64,000 nt of DNA from Vicinamibacterales bacterium (GCA_036012125.1 DASCOS010000025.1:62001-126000), one strand, 5' to 3'; shown: positions 35,242 through 45,268, numbered from the stretch's first letter. Made by a program: numbers and translations. The notes: generated by a model not told the origin, from the letters alone.

Positions 35242-37164
35242 TTATTTCTTTTCGTCCTCAACGACTTCGGCGTCAATCACATCTCCGTCGGAAGACGCAT
35301 CCGCATTCGACGACGTGTCCGCCGTGGCCTCGGCATCAGGCGCCGGGGTCTCAGCCTCCTGACCTGCCTTATACAGCGTCTCAGCCGCTTTGTGCTGCGC
35401 CGTGTTCAATTTTTCCATTGCCTGCACAACTGCTTCAGTCTCACCACCCTCGAGCGCTTGTTTCACATCAGCGATCGCGGCTTCAACGGCGGACTTTTCA
35501 GTTTCCGAAAGTTTGTCACCACTGTCCTGCAGCATCCGCTCAGCCCCGTAAACGGCCTGGTCAGCCTTGTTGCGGGTCTCGATTTCTTCATGCTGCTTCT
35601 TATCGTCCTCAGCGTGCAGTTCAGCCTCTTTCATCATCTGATCGACTTCTTCCTGCTTGAGACCGCCAGACGACGTAATCGTAATCTTTTGTTCCTTTCC
35701 TGTGCCTCGATCTTTTGCCGAAACGTTGACTATACCGTTCGCATCAATATCGAAAGCAACTTCAATCTGGGGTATGCCACGCGGTGCTGGTGGTAGACCC
35801 ACGAGATGAAACTTGCCCAGGGTTCTATTATCGCGGGCCAAAGGCCGTTCTCCCTGCAGCACGTGCACCTCAACACTGGTTTGATTGTCAGCAGCCGTGG
35901 AGAACACCTCACTCTTATGAGTAGGGATAGTAGTGTTCCGTGAAATCAACGATGTAGAAACCCCGCCTAGCGTCTCTATGCCCAAAGAGAGCGGCGTCAC
36001 ATCAAGCAGCAGGAGATCTTTTACTTCACCCGCTAACACACCGGCTTGGATAGCTGCGCCGACGGCCACTACTTCGTCCGGGTTGACACCTCGATGCGGC
36101 TCCTTGCCGAACAGCTCCTTAACGATCTCCTGAACCCTCGGCACGCGGGTCGACCCTCCAACCAGCACCACTTCGTCAATTTTCGACGCCTCCAGACCGG
36201 CATCAGCAAGTGCCTGTTTGACAGGACCAACAACCTTTTGAAGCAACTCCTCAACCAATTGTTCAAATTTCGCACGCGTTAACTTCATCGCTAAATGCTT
36301 TGGTCCAGACTGATCGGCCGTTATGAACGGCAAATTGATGTCGGTCTCCTTGACAGTCGAAAGTTCCGTCTTAGCCTTTTCTGCAGCCTCCTTGAGACGT
36401 TGGAGTGCCATACGATCCTTGCTTAGATCAATCCCTGTTTCTTTCCTGAATTCGGCAACGATCCAGTCGATAACGCGTTGATCGAGATTGTCTCCACCTA
36501 GGTGAGTGTCACCGTTCGTAGCTTTGACCTCTACAACCCCCTCGCCTACCTCCAGAATCGAAATGTCGAAGGTGCCGCCGCCAAAATCGAACACCGCGAT
36601 CGTCTCGTCAGCCTTCTTGTCCAACCCGTAGGCCAAGGCAGCGGCTGTCGGCTCATTGACAATCCGCATCACCTCAAGACCAGCGATCTGGCCAGCATCT
36701 TTAGTGGCTTGCCGCTGGGCGTCATTGAAGTAGGCGGGTACCGTGATGACAGCCTGCGTGACCTCCTGGCCAAGATAGGCCTCGGCAGCTTGTCGCAGTT
36801 TTTGGAGAACCATCGCTGAAATTTGCGGCGGGGTATACGGCTCGTCTCGACCACTGATTTTGATACGCACGTCGCCGTTGGATCCAGCAACAACCGAGTA
36901 AGGGACCATCGTCATCTCCTCGGTCACCTCGTCCGCTTTGCGCCCCATAAATCTCTTGATTGAAAAAACCGTGTTTTCTGGATTCGTCACGGCTTGGCGT
37001 TTCGCAACCTGTCCACTCAATCGCTCCTCGGCCGACGTGAAACCAACAACCGAGGGCGTCAGACGGTTCCCTTCGGGATTTGTGATAACCACAGGTTCGC
37101 CGCCCTCAATCACGGCGACAACCGAGTTTGTCGTGCCAAGGTCAATACCAATAATTTTGCTCAT
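35242..37164 (-). CDS. dnaK: Chaperone protein DnaK (Hsp70)
   Basis: A 640-residue Hsp70 starting at ATG 37164 ([18 protein letters not shown], with AAGGG eight bases upstream); a GTG at 37173 would add three residues. The actin-fold ATPase signatures [15 protein letters not shown] and [18 protein letters not shown] are present. The substrate-binding domain begins [18 protein letters not shown], and the C-terminal lid ends in an acidic tail [15 protein letters not shown]. It leads the dnaK-dnaJ-hspR operon and has a strong promoter upstream. Confidence 0.97.
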   Translation of the reverse strand: MSKIIGIDLGTTNSVVAVIEGGEPVVITNPEGNRLTPSVVGFTSAEERLSGQVAKRQAVTNPENTVFSIKRFMGRKADEVTEEMTMVPYSVVAGSNGDVRIKISGRDEPYTPPQISAMVLQKLRQAAEAYLGQEVTQAVITVPAYFNDAQRQATKDAGQIAGLEVMRIVNEPTAAALAYGLDKKADETIAVFDFGGGTFDISILEVGEGVVEVKATNGDTHLGGDNLDQRVIDWIVAEFRKETGIDLSKDRMALQRLKEAAEKAKTELSTVKETDINLPFITADQSGPKHLAMKLTRAKFEQLVEELLQKVVGPVKQALADAGLEASKIDEVVLVGGSTRVPRVQEIVKELFGKEPHRGVNPDEVVAVGAAIQAGVLAGEVKDLLLLDVTPLSLGIETLGGVSTSLISRNTTIPTHKSEVFSTAADNQTSVEVHVLQGERPLARDNRTLGKFHLVGLPPAPRGIPQIEVAFDIDANGIVNVSAKDRGTGKEQKITITSSGGLKQEEVDQMMKEAELHAEDDKKQHEEIETRNKADQAVYGAERMLQDSGDKLSETEKSAVEAAIADVKQALEGGETEAVVQAMEKLNTAQHKAAETLYKAGQEAETPAPDAEATADTSSNADASSDGDVIDAEVVEDEKK

Positions 37165-37238
37165 ATCCGACACCCTTACCCAGCACCGCCACCGACAGGT
37201 CTACTGTTCTAAACGGTCGAAGGCTAAATTAGTCAATT

Positions 37239-37256
37239 TATATTAACGTTAGTATA
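37239..37256. promoter_or_regulatory. Near-perfect 18-bp palindrome overlapping the dnaK -10 box
   Basis: The plus strand reads TATATTAACGTTAGTATA, 16 of 18 positions being self-complementary and centred on AACGTT. It covers the dnaK -10 hexamer and start-site region, where a repressor would block transcription. It does not match the HAIR consensus. Confidence 0.5.
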
Positions 37257-37279
37257 AAATATGAGTATGTCATTGTCAA
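37251..37279 (-). promoter_or_regulatory. Sigma-70 type promoter of the dnaK operon
   Basis: On the minus strand, TTGACA at 37279-37274 and TATACT at 37256-37251 are separated by exactly 17 bases, a near-consensus sigma-70 promoter. Predicted transcription starts near 37244, giving an untranslated leader of about 80 bases to dnaK. Overlapping the -35 is a degenerate HAIR-like element (GTTGACA, seven bases, ACTCATA) matching 9 of 14 consensus positions, a possible HspR site. Confidence 0.75.
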
Positions 37280-37345
37280 CTACTTTCAGAGCAAAATCAC
37301 CTTAATCTCCTTAATTACATGCAAATCAATCACTTGTACCTCACG

Positions 37346-37354
37346 TGCTATAAT
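37346..37354 (+). promoter_or_regulatory. Extended -10 promoter for the penicillin-binding protein gene
   Basis: The plus strand reads TGCTATAAT, an extended -10 (TGn then perfect TATAAT), which does not need a strong -35. It is about 65 bases before the preferred start codon at 37420 and diverges from the dnaK promoter. Confidence 0.55.
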
Positions 37355-37419
37355 TTGGCTTTAGAGCGCTGAGAAAAATTTCAGCCTTGGCAAGGTGTTT
37401 CTCTCATAAGGGTAACTGG

Positions 37420-39669
37420 TTGCCTCGTTATCTCATTCGTATCACTCGCAGGGCTAGCATAATCGCGATATTTGTCGGCATAGCGATTCTGGGGACTGTT
37501 AGCGGTGTCCTGTTCGCATTCGCTGGTGACCTTCCACAGATCACTGCACTTGACGATTACGCCCCGAGTGTCATCACGCGCGTCTACGCAGCCAATGGAG
37601 AAGTGGTAACCGAATTTGCAACTCAGAGAAGGATTGTTATTGCCTATGAGGATATGGCTCCACGCCTCCGAGAGGCGATCGTGGCGGCAGAGGACGGTGG
37701 TTTCAACAGCCATTTCGGAATTAGCATTCCCCGCCTCGCCATCACGATTGTACGGGACATCATGAACCAGCGTCTTTATGGTGCGAGTACGATAACGCAG
37801 CAGCTAGCGCGCAATCTATTCCTAACCCTTGATAAGACCTGGGAGAGGAAAATTAAGGAACTCCTGCTCACCTTTCAGATCGAGAAGAGGTACACCAAGC
37901 GGGAAATTCTTACGATGTATTGCAACCAGGTTCTCTTCGGCCATGGCGCTTTCGGCGTTGAAGCCGCATCTAGGATGTACTTCGACAAATCAGCCGATGA
38001 ACTCGACCTCGCCGAAGCCTCACTCCTCGCTGGCATCATTCAATTACCGGCACGACAGAGTCCTTTCGTTAACCTCGAACTGGCAAGCACGAGACGTAAC
38101 TACGTTTTAGGAAGGATGGAGGATGACGGATACATAACAGCTGAGGAGGCTGCCATCGTAAGAAACACACCGATCGAGGTCACCGACCGACGAGGCGAGG
38201 CATCAATTGCACCATACTTCGTCGAGGAAGTCAGGCAGCATCTCGAGAGTAATTACGGTGCTAAACAACTGTATGAGGGCGGTCTTTCAGTGCACACGAC
38301 TCTAGACATCGGCCTTCAGCACGCCGCCAACGAAGCGGTACGTGCGGGCCTCCACCGTCTTGATAAGCGGCGTGGCTTCCGCGGACCGATAGAGAACGTA
38401 CTCGAAACCACCACTACATCGATCGAAGTCTATGAGCACCCTCAGTGGCGCCGCCCAACGACTCCTGGCGACCATGTGCCGGCCGTCGTCACCAGCGTTT
38501 CGGAAAACCAAATTGATTTTCGCCTCGGACGCTACAGCGGCACAATCGAACAAGATGGTTTTCGTTGGACTCGGAAATCAGCACCACAGTTCCTCAAGAT
38601 CGGCGATCTCGTGCTCGTCGAAGTTTTATCAGTCAACAACGAGGCCCTGACGCTCTCTGCCTCTCTCGACCAGGAACCGGTTGCAGAAGCTGCACTGATT
38701 GCCATTGAGAACCGCACGGGTCGTATCCTGGCCATGGTCGGCGGCTATAACTTCGAGCGAAGCAAGTTCAATCGAGCCGTGCAGGCTCAACGCCAACTCG
38801 GGTCACTGTTCAAGCCACTCCTTTACGCGACAGCCATCGATCGAGGCTACACGCCGACATCAATTATCGTTGACGAACCTATTAGCTTTCCGGCCGGGCC
38901 GGACCAGCCTGAGTACGAGCCTCGCAACTATGACCTCGAGTTCGAAGGACCAGTAACACTCCGACATGCACTTGAAGATTCTCGAAACATTCCAGCGGTG
39001 CAAATGATGGCCGAATTGGGCCCTGAACAAGTCGTTGAGTATGCCAAACGTATGGGCTTCGCTTCCGATCTTCCACCGTTTCTCTCGGTCGCACTCGGTG
39101 CAGCTGAGAGTACACTTTTGGAAATTACGACCGCCTATGCAATCTTCCCCAATCAAGGTGTTCGGCTCGAACCGTTTCAAGTGTTAAGGGTAATGGATCG
39201 GGATGGTAACACCATTGAAGACAATCGGCCTAGCGCGTACGAGGCACTTCCCGCAGACACGTCATTCATCATGACAAGTCTGTTACGTGGCGTCGTGGAA
39301 CGGGGAACGGGTCAGCAGGCAAAGGTGCTCGATTGGCCACTTGCTGGGAAAACTGGAACAGTGGACGAATACACTGACGCGTGGTTTGTAGGATATGACC
39401 CGGATGTGACTGTTGGCGTGTGGGTCGGCCACGATCAGAAGATGACTTTAGGGCCACAAGAAGAGGGTGCTCGCGCAGCACTGCCAATCTGGATCGACTT
39501 TATGCGAGCTTACATTGGTGACAGAACAGATCGACCGGAATTCCTTCAACCCGTAAACATCGTTCACTTGTCTGTTAATCGTCTGACCGGTGACATCACG
39601 GAACCTTCTGCGCCGGACGCCATCCGTGAAACGTTTATCGCGGGCACCGAGCCTAACATCACCTTCTAG
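37420..39669 (+). CDS. Class A (bifunctional) penicillin-binding protein, PBP1A-type
   Basis: A protein of about 749 residues with an N-terminal membrane helix. The glycosyltransferase-51 domain carries AAEDGGFNSHFGISIPRLAI, GASTITQQLARNLFL and RKIKELLLTFQIEKRYTK. A transpeptidase domain follows, with the active-site SxxK in RQLGSLFKPLLYATA, SRN in LEDSRNIPAVQM and KTG in AGKTGTVDEYTDAWF. It polymerises and cross-links peptidoglycan. No ATG precedes the helix; TTG 37420 was chosen because AAGGG lies seven bases upstream. A TTG at 37387 would add 11 residues without such a site. Confidence 0.92.
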   Translation: MPRYLIRITRRASIIAIFVGIAILGTVSGVLFAFAGDLPQITALDDYAPSVITRVYAANGEVVTEFATQRRIVIAYEDMAPRLREAIVAAEDGGFNSHFGISIPRLAITIVRDIMNQRLYGASTITQQLARNLFLTLDKTWERKIKELLLTFQIEKRYTKREILTMYCNQVLFGHGAFGVEAASRMYFDKSADELDLAEASLLAGIIQLPARQSPFVNLELASTRRNYVLGRMEDDGYITAEEAAIVRNTPIEVTDRRGEASIAPYFVEEVRQHLESNYGAKQLYEGGLSVHTTLDIGLQHAANEAVRAGLHRLDKRRGFRGPIENVLETTTTSIEVYEHPQWRRPTTPGDHVPAVVTSVSENQIDFRLGRYSGTIEQDGFRWTRKSAPQFLKIGDLVLVEVLSVNNEALTLSASLDQEPVAEAALIAIENRTGRILAMVGGYNFERSKFNRAVQAQRQLGSLFKPLLYATAIDRGYTPTSIIVDEPISFPAGPDQPEYEPRNYDLEFEGPVTLRHALEDSRNIPAVQMMAELGPEQVVEYAKRMGFASDLPPFLSVALGAAESTLLEITTAYAIFPNQGVRLEPFQVLRVMDRDGNTIEDNRPSAYEALPADTSFIMTSLLRGVVERGTGQQAKVLDWPLAGKTGTVDEYTDAWFVGYDPDVTVGVWVGHDQKMTLGPQEEGARAALPIWIDFMRAYIGDRTDRPEFLQPVNIVHLSVNRLTGDITEPSAPDAIRETFIAGTEPNITF

Positions 39670-39692
39670 CCCCGACCAACCTTGGGTCACGT

Positions 39693-40824
39693 CTACTCGT
39701 CGTCTGCCGGCTTCCCTAACGTTCCAGAGGCCTTCTGCATCAAATAGGCCTTGATAAAACCGTCGAGTTGCCCATCTAGCACACTGTCTACGTCGCCCAC
39801 CTCCATCTTAGTCCTGTGGTCCTTGATCAACCGGTACGGATGTAGCACGTAGCTCCGGATCTGGTTGCCAAATGCAATCTCTTTTTTCTCGCCACCGATT
39901 TGTTCCAGTTTAGCTTGCTGTTCTCTTAACTTCATATCGTAAAGTCGCGCGCGCAATACCTTCATGGCCGAGTCACGGTTGCGATGCTGCGACCGTTCGT
40001 TCTGACACGAAACAACAATACCAGTTGGAATGTGGGTGATTCGTACAGCGGAATCAGTCACGTTCACGTGCTGACCACCGGCGCCACTTGAACGATAGGT
40101 GTCAATACGAAGGTCCTTGTCTTCGATCTCGACCTCAACGTCATCGGGTAATTCAGGCCAGACAAAAACAGAGGCGAACGAAGTATGTCGACGGCCTGCC
40201 TGGTCGTACGGAGAGATCCGCACAAGTCGATGCACACCGGCTTCGGCCAGTAGCAGGCCATAGGCATAATCACCGTTTACCGTCAATGTAACGCTTTTGA
40301 TCCCAGCTTCGTCGCCCGGTTGGAGGTCGATTACTTCGCGGCTGAATCCACGCTGCTCAGTCCAACGCAGATAGAGTCGGAGCAGCATCTCAGCCCAATC
40401 CTGGGATTCAGTACCGCCAGCACCTGGATGAATTGTAAGAATGGCACTCTTACGATCGTGCTCGCCACCTAGCATCCGCTTTATTTCAGCGGCCTCAACC
40501 TCAACGTTCAACTCATCGAGAGCTCGGTTTAGGTCATCATCAACAGGCTCACCTTGCTCGGCCCAGTCAATTAGTACCGAGAGATCCTCGCTACGCTGCT
40601 GTAGTGAGTCGACGAGCACCCGATCATCCTTGAGCCTCCGCTGGCGCTGAAGCACACGCTGGGCCGCCATCTGGTCCTTCCAAAAGTCTGGCGCGGCCGC
40701 CTGGGATTCCAACTTGGCGAGTTCGCCCACTGAACTAGCAGCGTCAAAGATAACCCCGCAAATCCTTCGCCCGCTTAATTAAATCTTGATACCGAGAAAA
40801 TTGTTCTTCACGCGTCGCAGACAC
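39693..40824 (-). CDS. prfB: Peptide chain release factor 2 with programmed +1 frameshift
   Basis: RF2 recognises UGA and UAA stop codons. The long frame (39693-40745) lacks the first ~26 residues; these lie in another frame starting at GTG 40824 (VSATREEQFSRYQDLIKRAK ...), with an AGGGAG site before it. That short frame ends at TGA within CTT-TGA-C, the classic RF2 shift site; slipping +1 joins GAC to the main frame and gives about 376 residues. The peptidyl-hydrolase motif SSGAGGQHVNV is intact. The stop-recognition tripeptide, normally SPF, reads SPY (ISPYDQAGRRHTSF). Confidence 0.93.
40743..40757 (-). promoter_or_regulatory. RF2 programmed frameshift site (CTT TGA C)
   Basis: On the minus strand the text runs GGGGTTATCTTTGAC. 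TGA occupies 40746-40744, preceded by the slippery CTT codon and followed by C, and a GGGG Shine-Dalgarno-like stimulator lies a few bases upstream. The E. coli site has the same CTTTGAC core. When RF2 is scarce the ribosome shifts and completes the protein, giving autoregulation. Confidence 0.9.
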
Positions 40825-40842
40825 ACTTGCTCCCTCTGGGTC

Positions 40843-42348
40843 TTACCAGCTCGCCCGCACACCAAATACCAAAACACAAATCACTAGCATGAGACAAAGA
40901 TAGACAAACAAATCACCCGTCCACCCGTATACCGTCTTGACATTAATCCATCGCACATCAGCTACGACTCTAGCATTTTCAAACAATTCGGTCTGTGCAA
41001 GCACACGGCCGTAGGGATCGACCACACCGCTTATACCGGTGTTCGCGGCACGTACAAGGTAGCGTCCCTGCTCGATGGCCCGCATGGCCGCCTGCGAAAA
41101 ATGCTGATGCGGTGCTGATGTTCGCCCAAACCAAGCATCGTTCGTGATCGTTGTAAGGAGTTCACTGCCCGCCAAAACAGCCGAACGCACCAAACTTGGA
41201 TATACCACCTCGTAGCATATCGCGCTACTGAATCGATGCCCATTCATCGAAAAGGTGATGGTTTCGGTGCCAGGTGAAAAATCCGGCACACTTTCAACAA
41301 GCTTATCGGCAAAAAACAGAAAGCGTCTATATGGCACATACTCTCCGAACGGCACAAGATGAATTTTCCGGTAGGTCGGTCGGTCAATCCCAGTAGGACC
41401 AACGTGAAAGGCTGAATTGTAGTAGTGAAAACCGTCGGTTTCTTCACTCTCTTCACTACCGAACAGGATATGGGAACCGGTTTCCTTGGCAAGATTTTGA
41501 ATTGCTACAACCGTGCCAACATCCTGATCAAACGGGAGTGGAAGCGCCGATTCCGGCCAAATCAAGAGCTTCGCACCATCCGCGGCCGCGGAGCGACTCG
41601 CCGACAGGTAAGTGTCCAGGATGGACGTCCGAAAACCGGGATCATGTTTTTGATCCTGTGCCACATTCCCCTGGATCATCGCTACGCGAACTGGTTCACC
41701 TTCGTTAATCAGTGTATTTTGACTAAGACGCCATTGGCCCCAACACGCAATTAAGACTGCAATGCCAAGGACAACACCGCCAGTAGTCAGCCGGCGGCGA
41801 TCCACTCTAACGGCAATACTGGCCAAAGCTCCATTAACAAGGACGATGAGAAATGAAATACCATAGACCCCGAACACGCTCGCCAACTGGGCTACGGGTA
41901 GAACTTCAGCCTGGGAATAGCCGAGAAGTGCCCAGGGGAAACCGCCGAACAGGTAACCTCGGCCAAACTCGCTAACAACCCACGCGGCCGATGTGGTAAC
42001 AAGGCCAACAGTTACGCTAATTGAGATGCCGCGGATCGCCATCACTGCGAACAGCCCAAAAAAAATGGCTAAGTAAAATACGAGTAGAGCGTTCACAGCC
42101 AAGGCCGTTGGCCATGCCAAACCGCCGTAAGTCATCATAACTTCACTAATCCAGTAGAGCGTCCCGGCAAATGCGACTGCACCCGTGGCCAAGCCGAGCC
42201 CGAATGCACGCTGGACTTGTATACCTTTCGCACTACCTAGCGCTGCAAGTAGTGGCACCAGCGCAACCCAAGCCAACGCGGGTTGGCCGAATTTTGGAAA
42301 ACTCAGTGCGAGAAGAACGCCGGAAAGAATGGCTAGCGGGTAATCCAG
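40843..42348 (-). CDS. lnt: Apolipoprotein N-acyltransferase
   Basis: A polytopic enzyme with a nitrilase domain that adds the third acyl chain to lipoproteins. The catalytic triad segments are present: LLIWPESALPLP (Glu), TYRKIHLVPFGEYVPY (Lys) and SSAICYEVVYP (Cys). The longest frame from a standard start opens only at TTG 42276 and drops the first helix. In-frame codons before it encode LDYPLAILSGVLLALSFPKF, the usual Lnt N-terminus, but with no ATG, GTG or TTG back to an upstream stop. A CTG at 42348 (or an ATT a few codons on) is the likely start, giving about 501 residues and overlapping the SPOR gene by 16 bases. Confidence 0.88.
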   Translation of the reverse strand: MDYPLAILSGVLLALSFPKFGQPALAWVALVPLLAALGSAKGIQVQRAFGLGLATGAVAFAGTLYWISEVMMTYGGLAWPTALAVNALLVFYLAIFFGLFAVMAIRGISISVTVGLVTTSAAWVVSEFGRGYLFGGFPWALLGYSQAEVLPVAQLASVFGVYGISFLIVLVNGALASIAVRVDRRRLTTGGVVLGIAVLIACWGQWRLSQNTLINEGEPVRVAMIQGNVAQDQKHDPGFRTSILDTYLSASRSAAADGAKLLIWPESALPLPFDQDVGTVVAIQNLAKETGSHILFGSEESEETDGFHYYNSAFHVGPTGIDRPTYRKIHLVPFGEYVPYRRFLFFADKLVESVPDFSPGTETITFSMNGHRFSSAICYEVVYPSLVRSAVLAGSELLTTITNDAWFGRTSAPHQHFSQAAMRAIEQGRYLVRAANTGISGVVDPYGRVLAQTELFENARVVADVRWINVKTVYGWTGDLFVYLCLMLVICVLVFGVRASW

Positions 42349-42896
42349 GGCTTGAACTTTTCTTCCTGCTCGAGACGAAGACGAACGTGCTCGGCATCAG
42401 CACGGTCCTGATACCGGCCGACGCGGACACGAAACATCTCCCCTGGTACGCCAGGCGGGGGATCGAGCAAATAAGCGGGGTATCCTTTATCCGAAAGTTG
42501 GTCTCGAATTACCTCGGCGCTAGCACGACCGGTTAGTGCTGCTACCTGTACCGTAAAAGGTTCCAATGGCAACACTTGCTCGCTGGGACCTATGGTCGCG
42601 GCGCGTTCGTCTTCCAGGGACGATTCAGAGGGTTCAGCGTATAACTCGTCTGCGATTTCCGTATTAGCCTCGTCAATAGGCTGAGTCCAATTAGGCAGCT
42701 CGTCCCCAATTACTTGGCCACCTCGACCGATACTATCCGCAATCGGTGTTGACCCCGACGCTTGGCGAGCACCAACACCGCGCCCAACGAGCACACCACA
42801 CAGAAAGATCGCCACGGACACAACAGTCGTGGCCATAAAGAGGAAAACGAGTTGCTTGCCACTCAGCTGAATTTCACGAAAACCGTCATCCGACAT
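42333..42896 (-). CDS. SPOR-domain membrane protein
   Basis: A protein of about 187 residues from ATG 42896 (MSDDGFREIQLSGKQLVFLF). One membrane helix (about 15-39, VFLFMATTVVSVAIFLCGVL) precedes an acidic, low-complexity periplasmic linker. The C-terminal SPOR domain (about 110-187) has FTVQVAALTGRASAEVIRDQ and FRVRVGRYQDRADAEHVRLR. SPOR domains bind denuded peptidoglycan at division sites. A ten-residue longer start at 42926 overlaps slipin and is less likely. It is followed directly by lnt. Confidence 0.85.
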   Translation of the reverse strand: MSDDGFREIQLSGKQLVFLFMATTVVSVAIFLCGVLVGRGVGARQASGSTPIADSIGRGGQVIGDELPNWTQPIDEANTEIADELYAEPSESSLEDERAATIGPSEQVLPLEPFTVQVAALTGRASAEVIRDQLSDKGYPAYLLDPPPGVPGEMFRVRVGRYQDRADAEHVRLRLEQEEKFKPWITR

Positions 42897-42909
42897 GGTC
42901 TGATGCCTG

Positions 42910-43680
42910 TTATGTCGACGGCTCACTCGCTCCGGAGGTCTTGCGCAGCATGTTCAACAACTCGACCGGTAACGGAAAGACAATCGTCGAGTTCTTCTCG
43001 GAGGCAATCTCGGTCAGAGTCTGCAGGTATCGGAGCGTAATTGCATTCGGCTCAGTGGCGAGTACGGCCGCCGCCTGCGAAAGTTGCTCCGACGCAGTGT
43101 ACTCACCCTCAGCATGAATGATTTTAGCACGTTTCTCGCGTTCCGCCTCAGCCTGTCGAGCCATCGCTCGCTGCATGTCGGGTGGAAGATCGACGTGTTT
43201 AACCTCAACTGCTGAAACCTTAATTCCCCACGCGTCGGTATTTTGATCGAGAATGCCTTGGAGGTCTTGATTGAGACGTTCACGCTGGGACAACAGGCCG
43301 TCAAGCTCCACCTGGCCAAGCACGCTGCGTAAGGTAGTCTGCGCTAATTGGGACGTCGCATAATGGAAATTCTCAACTTCGACAATGGCACGGCCAGGTT
43401 CCATTACGCGGAAATAGACAACTGCATTGACCTTCACGGAAACATTGTCCCGCGTGATAACGTCTTGTGGCGGCACGTCCATCACGATCGTGCGGAGGCT
43501 CACCCGAACAATACGATCAATCGGTGCAAAGACAAGGATCACGCCAGGACCCTTCGAATGTGGTAGCAACTTGCCAAGACGGAAGATGACGCCACGCTCA
43601 TACTCATTCAAAATCTTGATTGAGCTGATCAAGTACAACACCACGATCAGGCCGAATACTGCAATAGGGGATACATTCAT
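42910..43680 (-). CDS. Slipin / stomatin-like SPFH-domain protein
   Basis: A 256-residue prohibitin-homology protein. An N-terminal hydrophobic segment ([18 protein letters not shown]) is followed by the SPFH signature [21 protein letters not shown]. Next come [20 protein letters not shown] and the helical [20 protein letters not shown], ending in a hydrophobic [15 protein letters not shown]. Such proteins oligomerise at membranes and are commonly paired with NfeD, as here: it overlaps the nfeD gene end by four bases. Role in membrane quality control is inferred from the family. Confidence 0.9.
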   Translation of the reverse strand: MNVSPIAVFGLIVVLYLISSIKILNEYERGVIFRLGKLLPHSKGPGVILVFAPIDRIVRVSLRTIVMDVPPQDVITRDNVSVKVNAVVYFRVMEPGRAIVEVENFHYATSQLAQTTLRSVLGQVELDGLLSQRERLNQDLQGILDQNTDAWGIKVSAVEVKHVDLPPDMQRAMARQAEAEREKRAKIIHAEGEYTASEQLSQAAAVLATEPNAITLRYLQTLTEIASEKNSTIVFPLPVELLNMLRKTSGASEPST

Positions 43681-45080
43681 TGCTTATCTCCTCCTTGTAG
43701 GGCTGACGCCAGTCGACGGACAGTGAGCGTGAGACCGTTCACTCCGACCACCTTAACCTGGTCACCCTCGGCGATTGGCTCCGTGCCTGTCGCCGACCAA
43801 ATTTCACCGTGGGCCACGACTTGGCCAGAACCGCCTGCCTCAAACGTCGTGAGTGCGCGCCCAATCTCATCGATCATGCCCGCACGGCCCGTTACAGCTC
43901 GTCGACGCTGCGCCGCAACGCCCAGCCTCGCCAGGAAGAAAACGATGCCTGAAAGCGCGAGCGTCATCGGAAGCACCATCGACAACCCAATTTGCAACTC
44001 TGGCATCGGTGAATCGATCAACATGAGCGAACCTAAAGCGATACTGACAACACCACCCAACGCTAACATCCCGAAACTGGTTACCATCGCTTCTAGGACC
44101 AGCAGTCCAAGACCGAATCCAATAAGAACAACACCAGCTAAATTCACCGGCAGCACCTGAAACGCGAAGAACGCCAGTAAGAGACAGAGTCCACCGACAA
44201 CACCAGGTAGAATTGCACCAGGATTCCACAATTCGATCGTTAGACCTAGAGTGCCGAGGCTGAAAAGAATGTAGGCCACCTCCGGCCGTGCAATCACGCT
44301 CAACACTTGCTGACGCCATGTCATCTGTAGCCGCTCGACCCGAGCATCGGCCGTCCGCAGCCTGACCTCACGTCCGTCAAACCTGGTAATCAAACGACCG
44401 TCGAGCACCTCTAAGAGACTGTCTAAGTCCGATGTGACGATATCGATCAGTGGTGGTTCAGCCTCAGCAGCTTCGTCTTCAGTAAACGCTCTACTCTCAA
44501 TTACTGCCTGCTCAGCGAACTCAACATTACGATTGCGTTGAGTCGCCAGGGATCGAGCAAAAGCCGCTACATCCGATGCGGCCTTTTCGGATACGGCCTC
44601 GTCGAGTTGTTGTCCGCTGCCGCTAACAGGATGGGCTGCCCCAATGTGGGTACCCGGCGCCATGGCAGCCACGTCTGCCGCAATCGTGATCAGAAAGCCA
44701 GCTGACGCAGCACGCGCACCACTTGGAGCTACGAATACAACAACTGGCGTCTTAGCCGAAATCATGCGTGATGTGATCGATCGTGTCGACTCAACCAACC
44801 CACCAGGTGTCCGTAGGGTGAATACGACTAGGTCGGCATCGGCCGCATCCGCACGGTCAATCACCTGTACCATGTACTCAGCCGAAACAGGATGGATTAT
44901 GGCATCCACCTCAGCCACCAGCACGAGTGGACGATTTGATGTTGAAGGGGCTACTGTCTGACGACTGAACACAGTCGTTGAACTCAATAACAACAGGACA
45001 AACAGGATCGGACTCAGGCGCGCTAAGGCAGGCTGAACGAGTAGAGCCTGCAGCCAGGCCTTACGGGCCAATCTCTTCAT
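43677..45080 (-). CDS. nfeD: NfeD-family membrane-bound ClpP-class serine protease
   Basis: A protein of about 467 residues. A signal or anchor helix ([15 protein letters not shown]) leads to a ClpP/SppA-like domain with [15 protein letters not shown] and the catalytic-serine region [20 protein letters not shown]. Then come four or so membrane helices ([20 protein letters not shown] onward) and a C-terminal OB-fold NfeD domain ([20 protein letters not shown]). It pairs with the slipin to form a membrane protease of the PH1510/PH1511 type. The ATG at 45080 is preferred to the frame start at 45092. Confidence 0.9.
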   Translation of the reverse strand: MKRLARKAWLQALLVQPALARLSPILFVLLLLSSTTVFSRQTVAPSTSNRPLVLVAEVDAIIHPVSAEYMVQVIDRADAADADLVVFTLRTPGGLVESTRSITSRMISAKTPVVVFVAPSGARAASAGFLITIAADVAAMAPGTHIGAAHPVSGSGQQLDEAVSEKAASDVAAFARSLATQRNRNVEFAEQAVIESRAFTEDEAAEAEPPLIDIVTSDLDSLLEVLDGRLITRFDGREVRLRTADARVERLQMTWRQQVLSVIARPEVAYILFSLGTLGLTIELWNPGAILPGVVGGLCLLLAFFAFQVLPVNLAGVVLIGFGLGLLVLEAMVTSFGMLALGGVVSIALGSLMLIDSPMPELQIGLSMVLPMTLALSGIVFFLARLGVAAQRRRAVTGRAGMIDEIGRALTTFEAGGSGQVVAHGEIWSATGTEPIAEGDQVKVVGVNGLTLTVRRLASALQGGDKQ

Positions 45081-45115
45081 AATCAACAACACTCAGGAAT
45101 CCCTTAGCCTCTGCA

Positions 45116-45161
45116 GCGCGCTCGCTCTTCGTAAGCTAACGGAGCGCGCAGACTGTGTCAA
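45116..45161 (-). promoter_or_regulatory. Candidate nfeD promoter with an overlapping hairpin
   Basis: On the minus strand a perfect -35 (TTGACA, 45161-45156) is 17 bases from a weak -10 (TAGCTT, 45138-45133). An 8-bp GC-rich inverted repeat (GCGCGCTC at 45116-45123 with its complement at 45142-45149) straddles the -10 and could be an operator. The gap is shared with the divergent mobA. Confidence 0.4.
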
Positions 45162-45268
45162 CGCACCAAAATCGATGAAAACAGGCTAAGTTTAATCAAC
45201 TCGGGAGACTACACCTTCCCCACTTTTTCCGAACCTCACGCCTTTTTTGATAAGGTTACCGCTGGCGC

